From positions 1,798,001 to 1,862,000 of the forward strand of contig OZ241740.1 in assembly GCA_965200975.1 (NCBI GenBank): a stretch of DNA of 64,000 nt, read 5' to 3'. Under the pieces are notes generated by a model. The model was not told where the DNA came from, searched no databases, and saw only the letters and a program-made list of their open reading frames with translations. This document shows, piece after piece, positions 34,558-41,533 of the stretch (positions are counted from its first letter, which is position 1; the number at the start of each line of letters is the position of its first letter). The stretch is from S5-327 sp965200975 (GTDB lineage Bacteria > Chloroflexota > Dehalococcoidia > Lucifugimonadales > Australimonadaceae). The translations under genes and the position numbers were made by a program.

Positions 34558-34989
34558 TTATACGGCTTCCTTCTCCAGGCAACGGTTGCAGGCGATGTAC
34601 AGTTCGATGCGGTGCCCGACGACTTTGCCGGGGATGTCGTCCGGCAAGGCGCGCATGACTCGCTCCATCGTAGCGGCACGGAACTCGCCAACGTTGCCGC
34701 ACTTCACGCAAACGGTGTGGTGATGGTGCTCGTCGTGAGCGAGGCTGTACCGGGGAGCGCCGTCCGCGAGATTGAGCTTGCAAACCACCCCGGTTTCCGT
34801 CAGGAGCTTGAGCGTCCGAAAGACCGTCGCCCGCCCCACGCCGGGCAGATCGCCGACGATCTCCTCCGCTGTGAACCCCTCCGACTTCCCGGCGAGCGCC
34901 TGGACGATTGCCTGCCGAGGCGCCGTAGACCGGTAGCCTCGCCCCTCCAGGATATCCATAATGTCCGGTCGCGACGCGGAGAGTGTCAT
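34558..34989 (-). CDS. Fur-family transcriptional regulator, probably Zur
   Basis: A 143-residue Fur-family repressor: winged-helix DNA-binding domain (STAPRQAIVQAL, AEEIVGDLPGVGRATVFRTLKLL) and a dimerisation domain with regulatory His residues (HDEHHHHTVC) and a structural Cys4 zinc site (Cys94, Cys97, Cys134, Cys137). Placement upstream of the zinc-binding protein and transporter genes suggests it senses zinc and represses the operon when zinc is plentiful. GAGG five bases before ATG 34989 lies within a perfect palindromic site, so it probably controls its own synthesis. It ends 82 bases before the binding-protein gene. Confidence 0.9.
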   Translation of the reverse strand: MTLSASRPDIMDILEGRGYRSTAPRQAIVQALAGKSEGFTAEEIVGDLPGVGRATVFRTLKLLTETGVVCKLNLADGAPRYSLAHDEHHHHTVCVKCGNVGEFRAATMERVMRALPDDIPGKVVGHRIELYIACNRCLEKEAV

Positions 34990-35003
34990 GATACCTCGTA
35001 TCA
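34989..35003 (-). promoter_or_regulatory. Zur/Fur-like site 1 (perfect palindrome) at the regulator start
   Basis: On the minus strand TGATAC-GAG-GTATCA, a perfect 6-3-6 palindrome. Its centre is the Shine-Dalgarno GAGG and its last base is the A of the ATG. Binding here would block the regulator's own expression. Confidence 0.65.
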
Positions 35004-35100
35004 GTATCGCCCCTACTTGCCCGAGGCGGATTCAAGCGTAGCAAGCCCTCCGCGGTTAGTCAAACCGCGACACTCCTAACTCCGGTGCTCCCGAGGGGGT

Positions 35101-35124
35101 CTGGGGGAGCGGACGCTCTCCCAG
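35101..35124. terminator. Hairpin after the cupin gene
   Basis: CTGGGGGAGC (35101-35110) and GCTCTCCCAG (35115-35124) pair with one G-T wobble and a 4-base loop. A second possible stem (CTCCCC...GGGGAG) lies at about 35180-35205. Both are in the 214-base gap between the cupin gene end (35218) and the Fur-type gene, which otherwise holds only the Zur-like site. Confidence 0.45.
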
Positions 35125-35217
35125 CAGCGCGCCAGCGCTCACGCACTCCCTGCGTTAGCGCATCGGTGAGAGCAAGCTCCCCAGCTTCACGCAAGGGGAG
35201 TCCTGTAAGAACGGACG

Positions 35218-35625
35218 CTACCGCCCTATGAGGTCGCTGCCGGAGAGGTGCTCGACCGTCTCGCCTGTAGAAGCGAACGTGCGCGTTACGCTCGCCGACG
35301 CATACACCCACATAATCTTCATCGGCGCATTGCCGGTGTTCCGGAAGCAATGCACGACGCCTCCGGGTATCAACGTGGTGTCGAACTGCCCCACCGGCCT
35401 CGTTACGCCGTCGATCTCGCACTCCCCGGCGCCCTCCAGCACCGTCACCATCTCCTCGACGTTGTGCGAGTGCAGGGGCACCTCCAATCCCGGCGGAAAC
35501 TGGCTGATGCCGGCGGTGAACGCCTCAGTGCCGTCCTTGCCCCCTACAAGAGGGTAGCTAACCGCCCCGTTCCCCCGCGAAACGGGCGTCTGCTCATCGA
35601 ACCGCATGTACTTCATCTGAACCAT
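35218..35625 (-). CDS. Cupin-domain protein
   Basis: A 135-residue single-domain cupin. Motif 1 is PLHSHNVEEMVTVLEGAGECEIDG (His, His, Glu visible in the first half) and motif 2 has GGVVHCFRNTG with the second His, giving a complete metal site. Such proteins are small dioxygenases, isomerases or binding proteins; the activity is not assignable. ATG 35625 is preferred over 35658 because GGAGG lies nine bases upstream. It follows the ThDP enzyme gene by 57 bases on the same strand, so the two may act together. Confidence 0.88.
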   Translation of the reverse strand: MVQMKYMRFDEQTPVSRGNGAVSYPLVGGKDGTEAFTAGISQFPPGLEVPLHSHNVEEMVTVLEGAGECEIDGVTRPVGQFDTTLIPGGVVHCFRNTGNAPMKIMWVYASASVTRTFASTGETVEHLSGSDLIGR

Positions 35626-35682
35626 CGCGTTGCTCCTCCTGCGCGCGCCGGCGCTCAACGCCCTCCTGTCGCGCTCCGCCCC

Positions 35683-37452
35683 CTACCTGTCCCCCAGCTC
35701 CGTGACCACATCGACGAGCGCAAGGCGGCCATTCTCCACCACTTCGCGCTTGGCCCGCTCGAGGGCGCCGCGCAGCTGCGACGGGTCGTCGATCGGCCCC
35801 TCGGCCCACGCGCCGAACGATCTCGCCATGCCCGCAAAGTCCACGTACGGGTCGTCGATGTCGATGCCGATGTTCTTGTTCTCGTCCGGACGCCCCCGCA
35901 CCTCCGCCATAAGCCCCTGATGGCCCAGGTCGTTGCCGTACGTGCGGTTGTTGTACATCACAACAAGCATCGGAATCCGGTGGTGCACAGCCGTCCACAC
36001 CGCCGCCGGCGTGAACAGGAAATCCCCGTCCGACTGTATGTTGATCGTCAGCCGCCCTTTGTCCCGATTGGCGAGCGCAACCCCCAGCGCATGACCAAAC
36101 CCCTGGCCTAGTCCGCCGCCGCCGCGCGATTCGATCACCTGGTATGGCGCCTTGAAGTCCCACAAGCGGTCGGTCCAGCCGCGCAAGTTGCCGTTCCCCA
36201 GCACCCAGTCCGTGTCCCGCACGACCTCCCACATCTCCGACGCGAGGAACGGCAACGCTATGGGCGACTCCCCGGAACGCTGCTCGACGATGCGCCGCGC
36301 CTCCGCCTCCGACGAATCGTGCAGCGCCGCAATGCGCGCCCGGCGTTCGCGCAACTCCCCCGACCGGTCGGGGCCGTCGTCGAGCCGACGCTGCACCACA
36401 TCCGCAAGCGCCGGAACGGCGACGCCGATGTCCGCCTGCACAGAGAGCGTCGTCGGGTACAGGCCGCCGTAGTCGTGCGTCCAGCTGCGCACCGACAGCT
36501 GCCGGAGCGAGATGTCGATCAGCTTTGCATCGTTCGGCAGCAGATGCTGCAGCTCCCTTGCGCGGTAGTCCTGTCCCGTAAACGTCTGCTGCAGGTCGTA
36601 CACGTCGAGAGCGAGCGCAACGTCGGCCTCCTCCACAAGCTGCCGTTTCGAGCGGGTCGCATTCAGCGGATGACGCGACGGAAAGTTGTAGAGGTCGCCG
36701 CCGGAGACGACTGGCGCAGACAACGACTCCGCCAGGCGCACGAGCGCGTTCGCCGCATCCTCCGACCGGCCAATGAAGTCTGCGAGAATCACCGGCCGCT
36801 GCGCCGACACCAGCAGCTCGGCGGCCTGTTCGAGCGCCTCGGGATCAGCCTGCAGCCGCGTAGGCTTGGGGAACGCCGCAAAATCGGGCAGCTCCACCGG
36901 CTCGTCGAGCTTCTGCTCCTGGGTCGCGACGTCGAAGCAGACGTACACCGGCCCTTGCGGCGCGCTGGTCGCGATCTGGTGCGCGCGGATGAGCGACTCG
37001 ACCGCAGCGCCGACGCTCGCAGGCTGGTCGTCCCACTTCACGAAGTCGCGCACCGCGTTGCCCTGCACGCTCGCCGTGTGGATCCAGTCGATCCACGGAC
37101 GGCGTCCGTCGGCGGCCATCGGGCCCGTGCCTCCCAGCACGATGACGCTCGACCGGTTCGCCCACGCGTTGTATATCGCCATGCTCGCATGGAGCAGCCC
37201 CACGACGTTGTGGACGTACGCCGCCATCGGCTTGCCCGCCGCCTTGCCGTATCCGTGCGCGATGGCGACGGCTATCTCCTCGTGGTTGCAGAGGATCAGC
37301 TCGGGCCGCTCGTTGCCCAGGTAGTTCACAAGCGAGTCGTGCACGCCCCGGAACGTCGCCCCCGGATTAAGCGCCACATACTCGACGCCCAACTCCCGCA
37401 ACGCCTCGACGATAACGTCCGAACCCCACTCCGCCTTGCTCATGCGCCCCAT
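35683..37452 (-). CDS. Thiamine-diphosphate-dependent enzyme, paralogue of the one at 14594-16372
   Basis: A 589-residue ThDP enzyme: catalytic Glu in NHEEIAVAIAHGYG, shared NPGATFRGVHDSLVNY and HNVVGLLHASMAIYNAW segments, and a diphosphate site SDGDF...MYNNRTYGND in which the first Gly of GDG is Ser. It looks like acetolactate synthase/benzoylformate decarboxylase relatives; the reaction is unknown. AGGAGG seven bases before ATG 37452 decides the start over 37515. The downstream cupin gene is probably in the same transcript. Confidence 0.9.
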   Translation of the reverse strand: MGRMSKAEWGSDVIVEALRELGVEYVALNPGATFRGVHDSLVNYLGNERPELILCNHEEIAVAIAHGYGKAAGKPMAAYVHNVVGLLHASMAIYNAWANRSSVIVLGGTGPMAADGRRPWIDWIHTASVQGNAVRDFVKWDDQPASVGAAVESLIRAHQIATSAPQGPVYVCFDVATQEQKLDEPVELPDFAAFPKPTRLQADPEALEQAAELLVSAQRPVILADFIGRSEDAANALVRLAESLSAPVVSGGDLYNFPSRHPLNATRSKRQLVEEADVALALDVYDLQQTFTGQDYRARELQHLLPNDAKLIDISLRQLSVRSWTHDYGGLYPTTLSVQADIGVAVPALADVVQRRLDDGPDRSGELRERRARIAALHDSSEAEARRIVEQRSGESPIALPFLASEMWEVVRDTDWVLGNGNLRGWTDRLWDFKAPYQVIESRGGGGLGQGFGHALGVALANRDKGRLTINIQSDGDFLFTPAAVWTAVHHRIPMLVVMYNNRTYGNDLGHQGLMAEVRGRPDENKNIGIDIDDPYVDFAGMARSFGAWAEGPIDDPSQLRGALERAKREVVENGRLALVDVVTELGDR

Positions 37453-37537
37453 GCTGGTCCTCCTAGAGCGTACTCGCAAGGAGTATACCCAATCGAAAAA
37501 CCTGGGATGACGCAAATATCATACAGGCTCCGAACAG

Positions 37538-37567
37538 TTGAAATCGTTCATGTGACGGTGCTACGCT
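37538..37567 (+). promoter_or_regulatory. Candidate promoter of the ClpP-like protease gene
   Basis: TTGAAA (37538-37543) and TACGCT (37562-37567) are 18 bases apart, about 50 bases before ATG 37617. The -35 is good and the -10 is weak. Confidence 0.35.
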
Positions 37568-37616
37568 AGGATGCGCTACAGAATACCGCAATATTTGCGG
37601 CCTAGAGGGCCTTATC

Positions 37617-38598
37617 ATGACGAACTCCCAACACGCGCTCGATGCCAACAGCTCCGAAGAACAGGTCAGGCCCTTGCTTGTGGAATTGGCAAATCATTGG
37701 CAGATGCCTGTCCTGTGCCTGTGCGAAGACGGATACAGTGAAGAAATTGAAGTCTGTGGTCCTAAAGGCCTCTATATTACCAATAGATCGGTCCCTTGCC
37801 TCGCGAAGTACGGCAAAGTAGCGTTGGTACTGGACTCCCCCGGAGGATCGATTGAAGTCGCCTATTGGATACTAAAAGCGCTCCGGCGCTATGTCGACAT
37901 ACTTTATGTCCTTGTGCCGGACAAAGCAAAGAGTGCAGCAACCCTCCTTTGCTTAGGCGCGAACACTGTTTATATTGGCCCTCAAGGCGAACTGGGGCCT
38001 CTTGATGTTCAGAAACTAGACACTACAGAGGGAGTAGCTCAGCGTGTATCCCCGCTACAGAGTTTCAAGGCGTTTGAATACGGAATCATACACTCAATCA
38101 ACACGATGGACGAAATCGTGATTACCCTGAGGAATCGGACTGATTGGGGAATCCAAGACGCTGTAAGTAAAGTGCCCCCCATTCTCTCCGGAATCTTATC
38201 CGCTACGATAGCTCCACTTTTACCAGCAGATGATTCCGGAAAAGCTTGGCGAGGCAGTAAGAGACCTGCAGGTCAGCGAGGAGTACGCCAAGAAAGTTAT
38301 GCGGCAGTGGGCATGTTTTGACGAGCAGACGGACCCTAACCGTATCGCCCACGAGCTTGTTTGGGGTTACCCTGCACACAGCTTTATCATTGATCTAGAG
38401 GAGGCTCAAAGGCTTGGGCTGCATGCTGAAGAGCTCGACGAGAAATCTGATGACCTCTGCGATCGGATTCTTAGGAATAGCCACGGCGGGCTGTTCGACA
38501 TCGCCTTCCCTGACAACAACGATGGCGACAAGAAACCCCGGCATAAGAACACGCCAAAGCATGCAGGAGCACAACTCCCGGATCTCGCGGAAGAGTAA
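37617..38598 (+). pseudogene. ClpP-like serine protease of the SDH_sah (serine dehydrogenase proteinase) family, frameshifted
   Basis: The first ~200 residues carry the family core: LVLDSPGGSIEVAYWIL (oxyanion region), VPDKAKSAATLLCLGA with the likely nucleophile Ser, and YIGPQGELGPLDVQ. The frame then breaks at a TTTT run (38218-38221): removing one T joins IAPL to YQQMIPEKLGEAV and the rest of the protein, to TAA 38598, about 326 residues in all. Codons are clearly more AT-rich than in surrounding genes, which suggests transfer. The break may be real, a sequencing error in the homopolymer, or a frameshift read through by the ribosome. Confidence 0.75.
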
Positions 38599-38609
38599 TC
38601 CTCCGCACC

Positions 38610-39668
38610 CTAAATCGCTGCGCGGCCGCCAAAGCGCTCCAGCCAGCGCGGGATGACGTCCCGGTTGAAGACGTGCTCGGGAACCTGACCGCGGAGCGCG
38701 CGCAGCACATCCTCCGTCGCCCACTGAATACCCGGCCCTATGCCGGCGCCGTGGTTGTGCGCAGCCACATGCGGCGACAGCAGCACACGGTCGTCCATCT
38801 GGCGCAGCGGACTCTCCATCGGCAGCGGCTCCACTTCGAACACGTCGAGCGCGGCGCCCGCTATCGTCTCGTTCCGCAGCGCCTCGGCGAGCGCCGCCTC
38901 GTCCACGCACTGCCCGCGCGAGGTGTTGAGGAACACTGCGCTCGGCTTCATCAGACTGAACTCGCGCGCCCCCATCATATGGTGCGTCTCCGGTGTGAGA
39001 ATCACGTGCATCGTCACCACGTCCGACTCGCGCAGCAGCGTGTCCAGATCAACGCGCTCGACGTTGGCGTGGATGAACCGGTCGATAGGCTGGTACGGAT
39101 CGTAGGCGATCATCCGCACGCGCCAGGGGGCAAGCATCTGAGCGACGCGCCCGCCGATGCGCCCAAGGCCGATAATCCCCACCGTCAGGCCGGGGTAGCC
39201 GTCCTCTCGCCGCCCGATGTGCGTTCCCGTCAGCTCCGCCGTCCGCCACGACTCCCCTGTCTTGAGGGCCGCGTCGCGCTGCCTGGGCTTCTTCAGCAGG
39301 GTCAGCATCTGCATCATGGTCGTCTCGACGACGCCGCCCCAGTTCGCCTCAGTCGGCGCGTGCGTAACGATGATGCCGAGCTCCGTGGCCACATCCGTAT
39401 CGATCTCGTCCACGCCGACCGTGTACTTGGCCACGATGCGCAGATGCTCGGAGGCCGTCATCACGCTGCGGTCGATGCGCCCGCCCTTGATCGACGAGCC
39501 CACCAGCGCGTCGGCCTCGCGGGCCATCCCGGCGAGCTCCGCCGTGTTGTTCCCTCGCGGGTCCGCCCACGACGCCTTGCCAAGCTCAACCTCGCAGCCG
39601 GCCTCCTCGAACCGCTTGTAGCTCTCCGTGTCTCCCGGCGCAAAGACGACAACCCTCGGTCCAGCCAT
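38610..39668 (-). CDS. D-isomer-specific 2-hydroxyacid dehydrogenase (phosphoglycerate dehydrogenase-like)
   Basis: A 352-residue NAD(P)-dependent dehydrogenase. The Rossmann motif is GIIGLGRIGGRVAQ, followed by the NAD-domain signature with LNTSRGQCVDEAAL (Arg), GAALDVFEVEPLP (Glu) and LLSPHVAAHN (His), the complete catalytic triad. It reduces a 2-oxoacid or oxidises a D-2-hydroxyacid. It has no ACT domain, unlike many SerA proteins, so a role in serine synthesis is not supported. Start ATG 39668. Confidence 0.93.
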   Translation of the reverse strand: MAGPRVVVFAPGDTESYKRFEEAGCEVELGKASWADPRGNNTAELAGMAREADALVGSSIKGGRIDRSVMTASEHLRIVAKYTVGVDEIDTDVATELGIIVTHAPTEANWGGVVETTMMQMLTLLKKPRQRDAALKTGESWRTAELTGTHIGRREDGYPGLTVGIIGLGRIGGRVAQMLAPWRVRMIAYDPYQPIDRFIHANVERVDLDTLLRESDVVTMHVILTPETHHMMGAREFSLMKPSAVFLNTSRGQCVDEAALAEALRNETIAGAALDVFEVEPLPMESPLRQMDDRVLLSPHVAAHNHGAGIGPGIQWATEDVLRALRGQVPEHVFNRDVIPRWLERFGGRAAI

Positions 39669-39798
39669 AGTTCCCCTCCTCGGCAGCCGGACGCGCCCCT
39701 GAGCTGCGCCGTCGGCTAGCCGGATGATGCGCTACACGCCGCCCCCGCGCAAGCCGACAAGCCAGAGGCAACGCCCCTGCGGCACGCTCTCCCAGCCT

Positions 39799-40680
39799 CT
39801 ACGGCGCCGGCTGCGGCGTCAGCGCCAGCAGCGCCTCGACGCGCACCTCGTCCTCCACGCTCACGACGCTCCGGGCCGACGGAACAGGCTCGTTGATCTG
39901 CTCCCACGTGAACGACGACCGCCCCAGAACATAGACGACATCGCCGTCGTCGCGCGCCTCGATCGCGAACGTCAGCGGAACTTCCTCGCCGTTGATGCGC
40001 AGCACGCCCGTAACCTCAGTCTCGACCTCCTCCCCGTCCGCAAACCCGGACGGCAGCGGCGTCAGGTCGCCGAACTCCACGCTCGCGGACGGCTGGTCGG
40101 GAAACATCCGGTTCCGCACGTAGCGGTCGCGGAACTCGTTATCGCTCATCATGCTGTGCAGGTCGACAGTCACCAGCGACGGCCCGCCGTCGAGCCGCGC
40201 CTCGCCGCTCAGCTCCGTCGTCCGCAAAACCGCCTCGTAGTCCGGAATGCTCACGTTAGCCAGCACTTCGCCGACCGAGAATGTCGCCTCCGACCCGCTG
40301 CCCACGACGAACACCACGCCGTCGACATCCCCCACGCCGCGCTCGAACGACGCAGGTTCGGCGGGCGCGGCAGGCGTCGCCGTCGGCGCAGGAGCTTCCG
40401 GCGCAGGCGCGGCAGGCGTCGCCGTCGCCGCAGGAGCTTCCGCCGCAGGCGCAACAGGCGTCGCTGTCGGCGCAGGAGCTTCCGCCGCAGGCGCGGCAGG
40501 CGTCGCCGTCGCCGCAGGAGCTTCCGCCGCGGGCGCGGCAGGCGTCGCCGTCGCCGCAGGAGCTTCCGCCGCGGGCGCGGCAGGCGTCGCCGTCGGTGTC
40601 GGGTCTCCGCCGCAAGAGGCAGCGGCCAGTCCCAGAACAGTTGCTGCGAATACCCATCGGATGCGTGCGTCCAGTTGCAT
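39799..40680 (-). CDS. YceI-like lipoprotein with an Ala/Pro/Thr tandem-repeat stalk
   Basis: A 293-residue lipoprotein. The signal peptide ends in a lipobox (LAAASC, Cys23), followed by about 80 residues of a 14-residue repeat (TATPAAPAAEAPAA) that probably forms an extended stalk. The C-terminal ~175 residues resemble YceI: VVGSGSEATFSV, TELSGEARLDGG, LHSMMSDNEFRDRYVR, SASVEFGDLTPLP and GVLRINGEEVPLTF. YceI folds bind isoprenoid-type ligands in a beta-barrel. ATG 40680 follows AGGAG by five bases; GTG/ATG codons just before are too close. It sits 12 bases after a membrane-protein gene. Confidence 0.85.
   Translation of the reverse strand: MQLDARIRWVFAATVLGLAAASCGGDPTPTATPAAPAAEAPAATATPAAPAAEAPAATATPAAPAAEAPAPTATPVAPAAEAPAATATPAAPAPEAPAPTATPAAPAEPASFERGVGDVDGVVFVVGSGSEATFSVGEVLANVSIPDYEAVLRTTELSGEARLDGGPSLVTVDLHSMMSDNEFRDRYVRNRMFPDQPSASVEFGDLTPLPSGFADGEEVETEVTGVLRINGEEVPLTFAIEARDDGDVVYVLGRSSFTWEQINEPVPSARSVVSVEDEVRVEALLALTPQPAP
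40348..40593. repeat. 42-bp tandem repeat, about six units
   Basis: Five full 42-bp units plus one 36-bp partial unit encode TATPAAPAAEAPAA and close variants within the lipoprotein gene. Units keep frame (42 = 14 codons) and differ by a few substitutions (Val for Ala, Pro for Ala), so copy number could vary without breaking the gene. Confidence 0.85.
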
Positions 40681-40692
40681 CATCACTCCTGC

Positions 40693-41172
40693 TCAGCGCT
40701 GCGCCACTACGTCCGGAACAGCGCTCCCCCGAGGCGGCAGCTCCAGCCTCCCGCTCTCCATATCGCCGAACCCGGCCAACCCAATCCCTACCGCAGCCGC
40801 CGCAACGACCGCAGCGGTCGGCGCCAGCCGCAGCGACGCCAGCCTCGATTTCGATAACCCCGGCGTCAGCGCGGCGACGCCGCCGAACCCAATTGCCGCA
40901 AGCGGAACCGTGAACGAGACCATCCGCTCCAGCATCGTCTCTCCGGCGAACGCAGCGACAGTCCACGCGGCGAATCCCGCCGCCATCGCAACCGCGAACC
41001 AGCCTCGCCCCCGCCGTCGGCGCCGCAAGCGCCGCCAAAGAAGCCCTCCCAGCACCGATAGCGCAAGCACTCCCCACGTGACGCTGGCGGAGTTCAGCAG
41101 CGCGTCGTGCGGCGAGCGCAGGGGCAGCGAGAGGAGCGCCGCCGCCGAGCCTGCAAGCAGGGCTCCCGCCAT
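40693..41172 (-). CDS. Small integral membrane protein of unknown function
   Basis: A 159-residue protein with about four hydrophobic segments (near residues 2-18, 30-46, 57-75 and 80-105) and a strongly basic loop of Arg residues (47-56). No family is recognised. ATG 41172 is used because the longer frame from 41289 would run into the tRNA gene. Its stop is 12 bases before the YceI-like lipoprotein start, so they are probably one transcript; an envelope function together is possible. Confidence 0.6.
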   Translation of the reverse strand: MAGALLAGSAAALLSLPLRSPHDALLNSASVTWGVLALSVLGGLLWRRLRRRRRGRGWFAVAMAAGFAAWTVAAFAGETMLERMVSFTVPLAAIGFGGVAALTPGLSKSRLASLRLAPTAAVVAAAAVGIGLAGFGDMESGRLELPPRGSAVPDVVAQR

Positions 41173-41280
41173 GGGAGAATCCTTTGCATCGCGGGTGCTG
41201 TTCGTCACGAGTGGGCTTCTAACTACAGGAACTGCCGTATGGCCTGGGCGAAAAAGAACGGATCCGGAATGAGCGAAGAA

Positions 41281-41355
41281 TGGAGCCACCGAACGGATTC
41301 GAACCGTTGACCTGCTGTTTACGAAACAGCTGCTCTGCCACTGAGCTACGGTGGC
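41281..41355 (-). tRNA. tRNA-Thr (anticodon CGT), CCA encoded
   Basis: Reading 41355 to 41281 on the minus strand gives a full cloverleaf: acceptor arms GCCACCG/CGGTGGC, D-arm GCTCAGTGGCAGAGC, anticodon stem GCTGT/ACAGC around loop TTCGTAA (anticodon CGT, reading ACG), T-arm with TTCGAAT, discriminator T and an encoded CCA. A TAGAAT -10-like element (41377-41382, minus strand) lies 22 bases upstream. Confidence 0.97.
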
Positions 41356-41389
41356 CCAAAGCGTAAGCGCTTCACCATTCTACAACCCT

Positions 41390-41406
41390 TCCCCGCTAGC
41401 CGGGGA
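41390..41406. other. Hairpin upstream of the tRNA and the D-aminoacylase gene
   Basis: TCCCCG and CGGGGA (6-bp arms, 5-base loop CTAGC) lie in the 178-base gap between the tRNA 5' end and the rightward gene at 41534. The shared 12-mer AGGGGGTCTGGG follows at 41424-41435 and also occurs at 35094-35105. Confidence 0.3.
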
Positions 41407-41533
41407 GACTCCGCCGGTTCACCAGGGGGTCTGGGCGTAAGCGGCAGCTGCGCGGCCAGCCAGGCGACCGCCGAATCTTGCCCGTCAGTGCTAACATTGA
41501 TCTACACCAACTCGAAACCGAAGGAGGTGGGCG

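Noticed and set aside
40256..41077. Minus-strand frame rich in Gly/Ser/Cys repeats
   Set aside because: It is an alternative reading of the 42-bp repeat of the lipoprotein gene and has no independent support.
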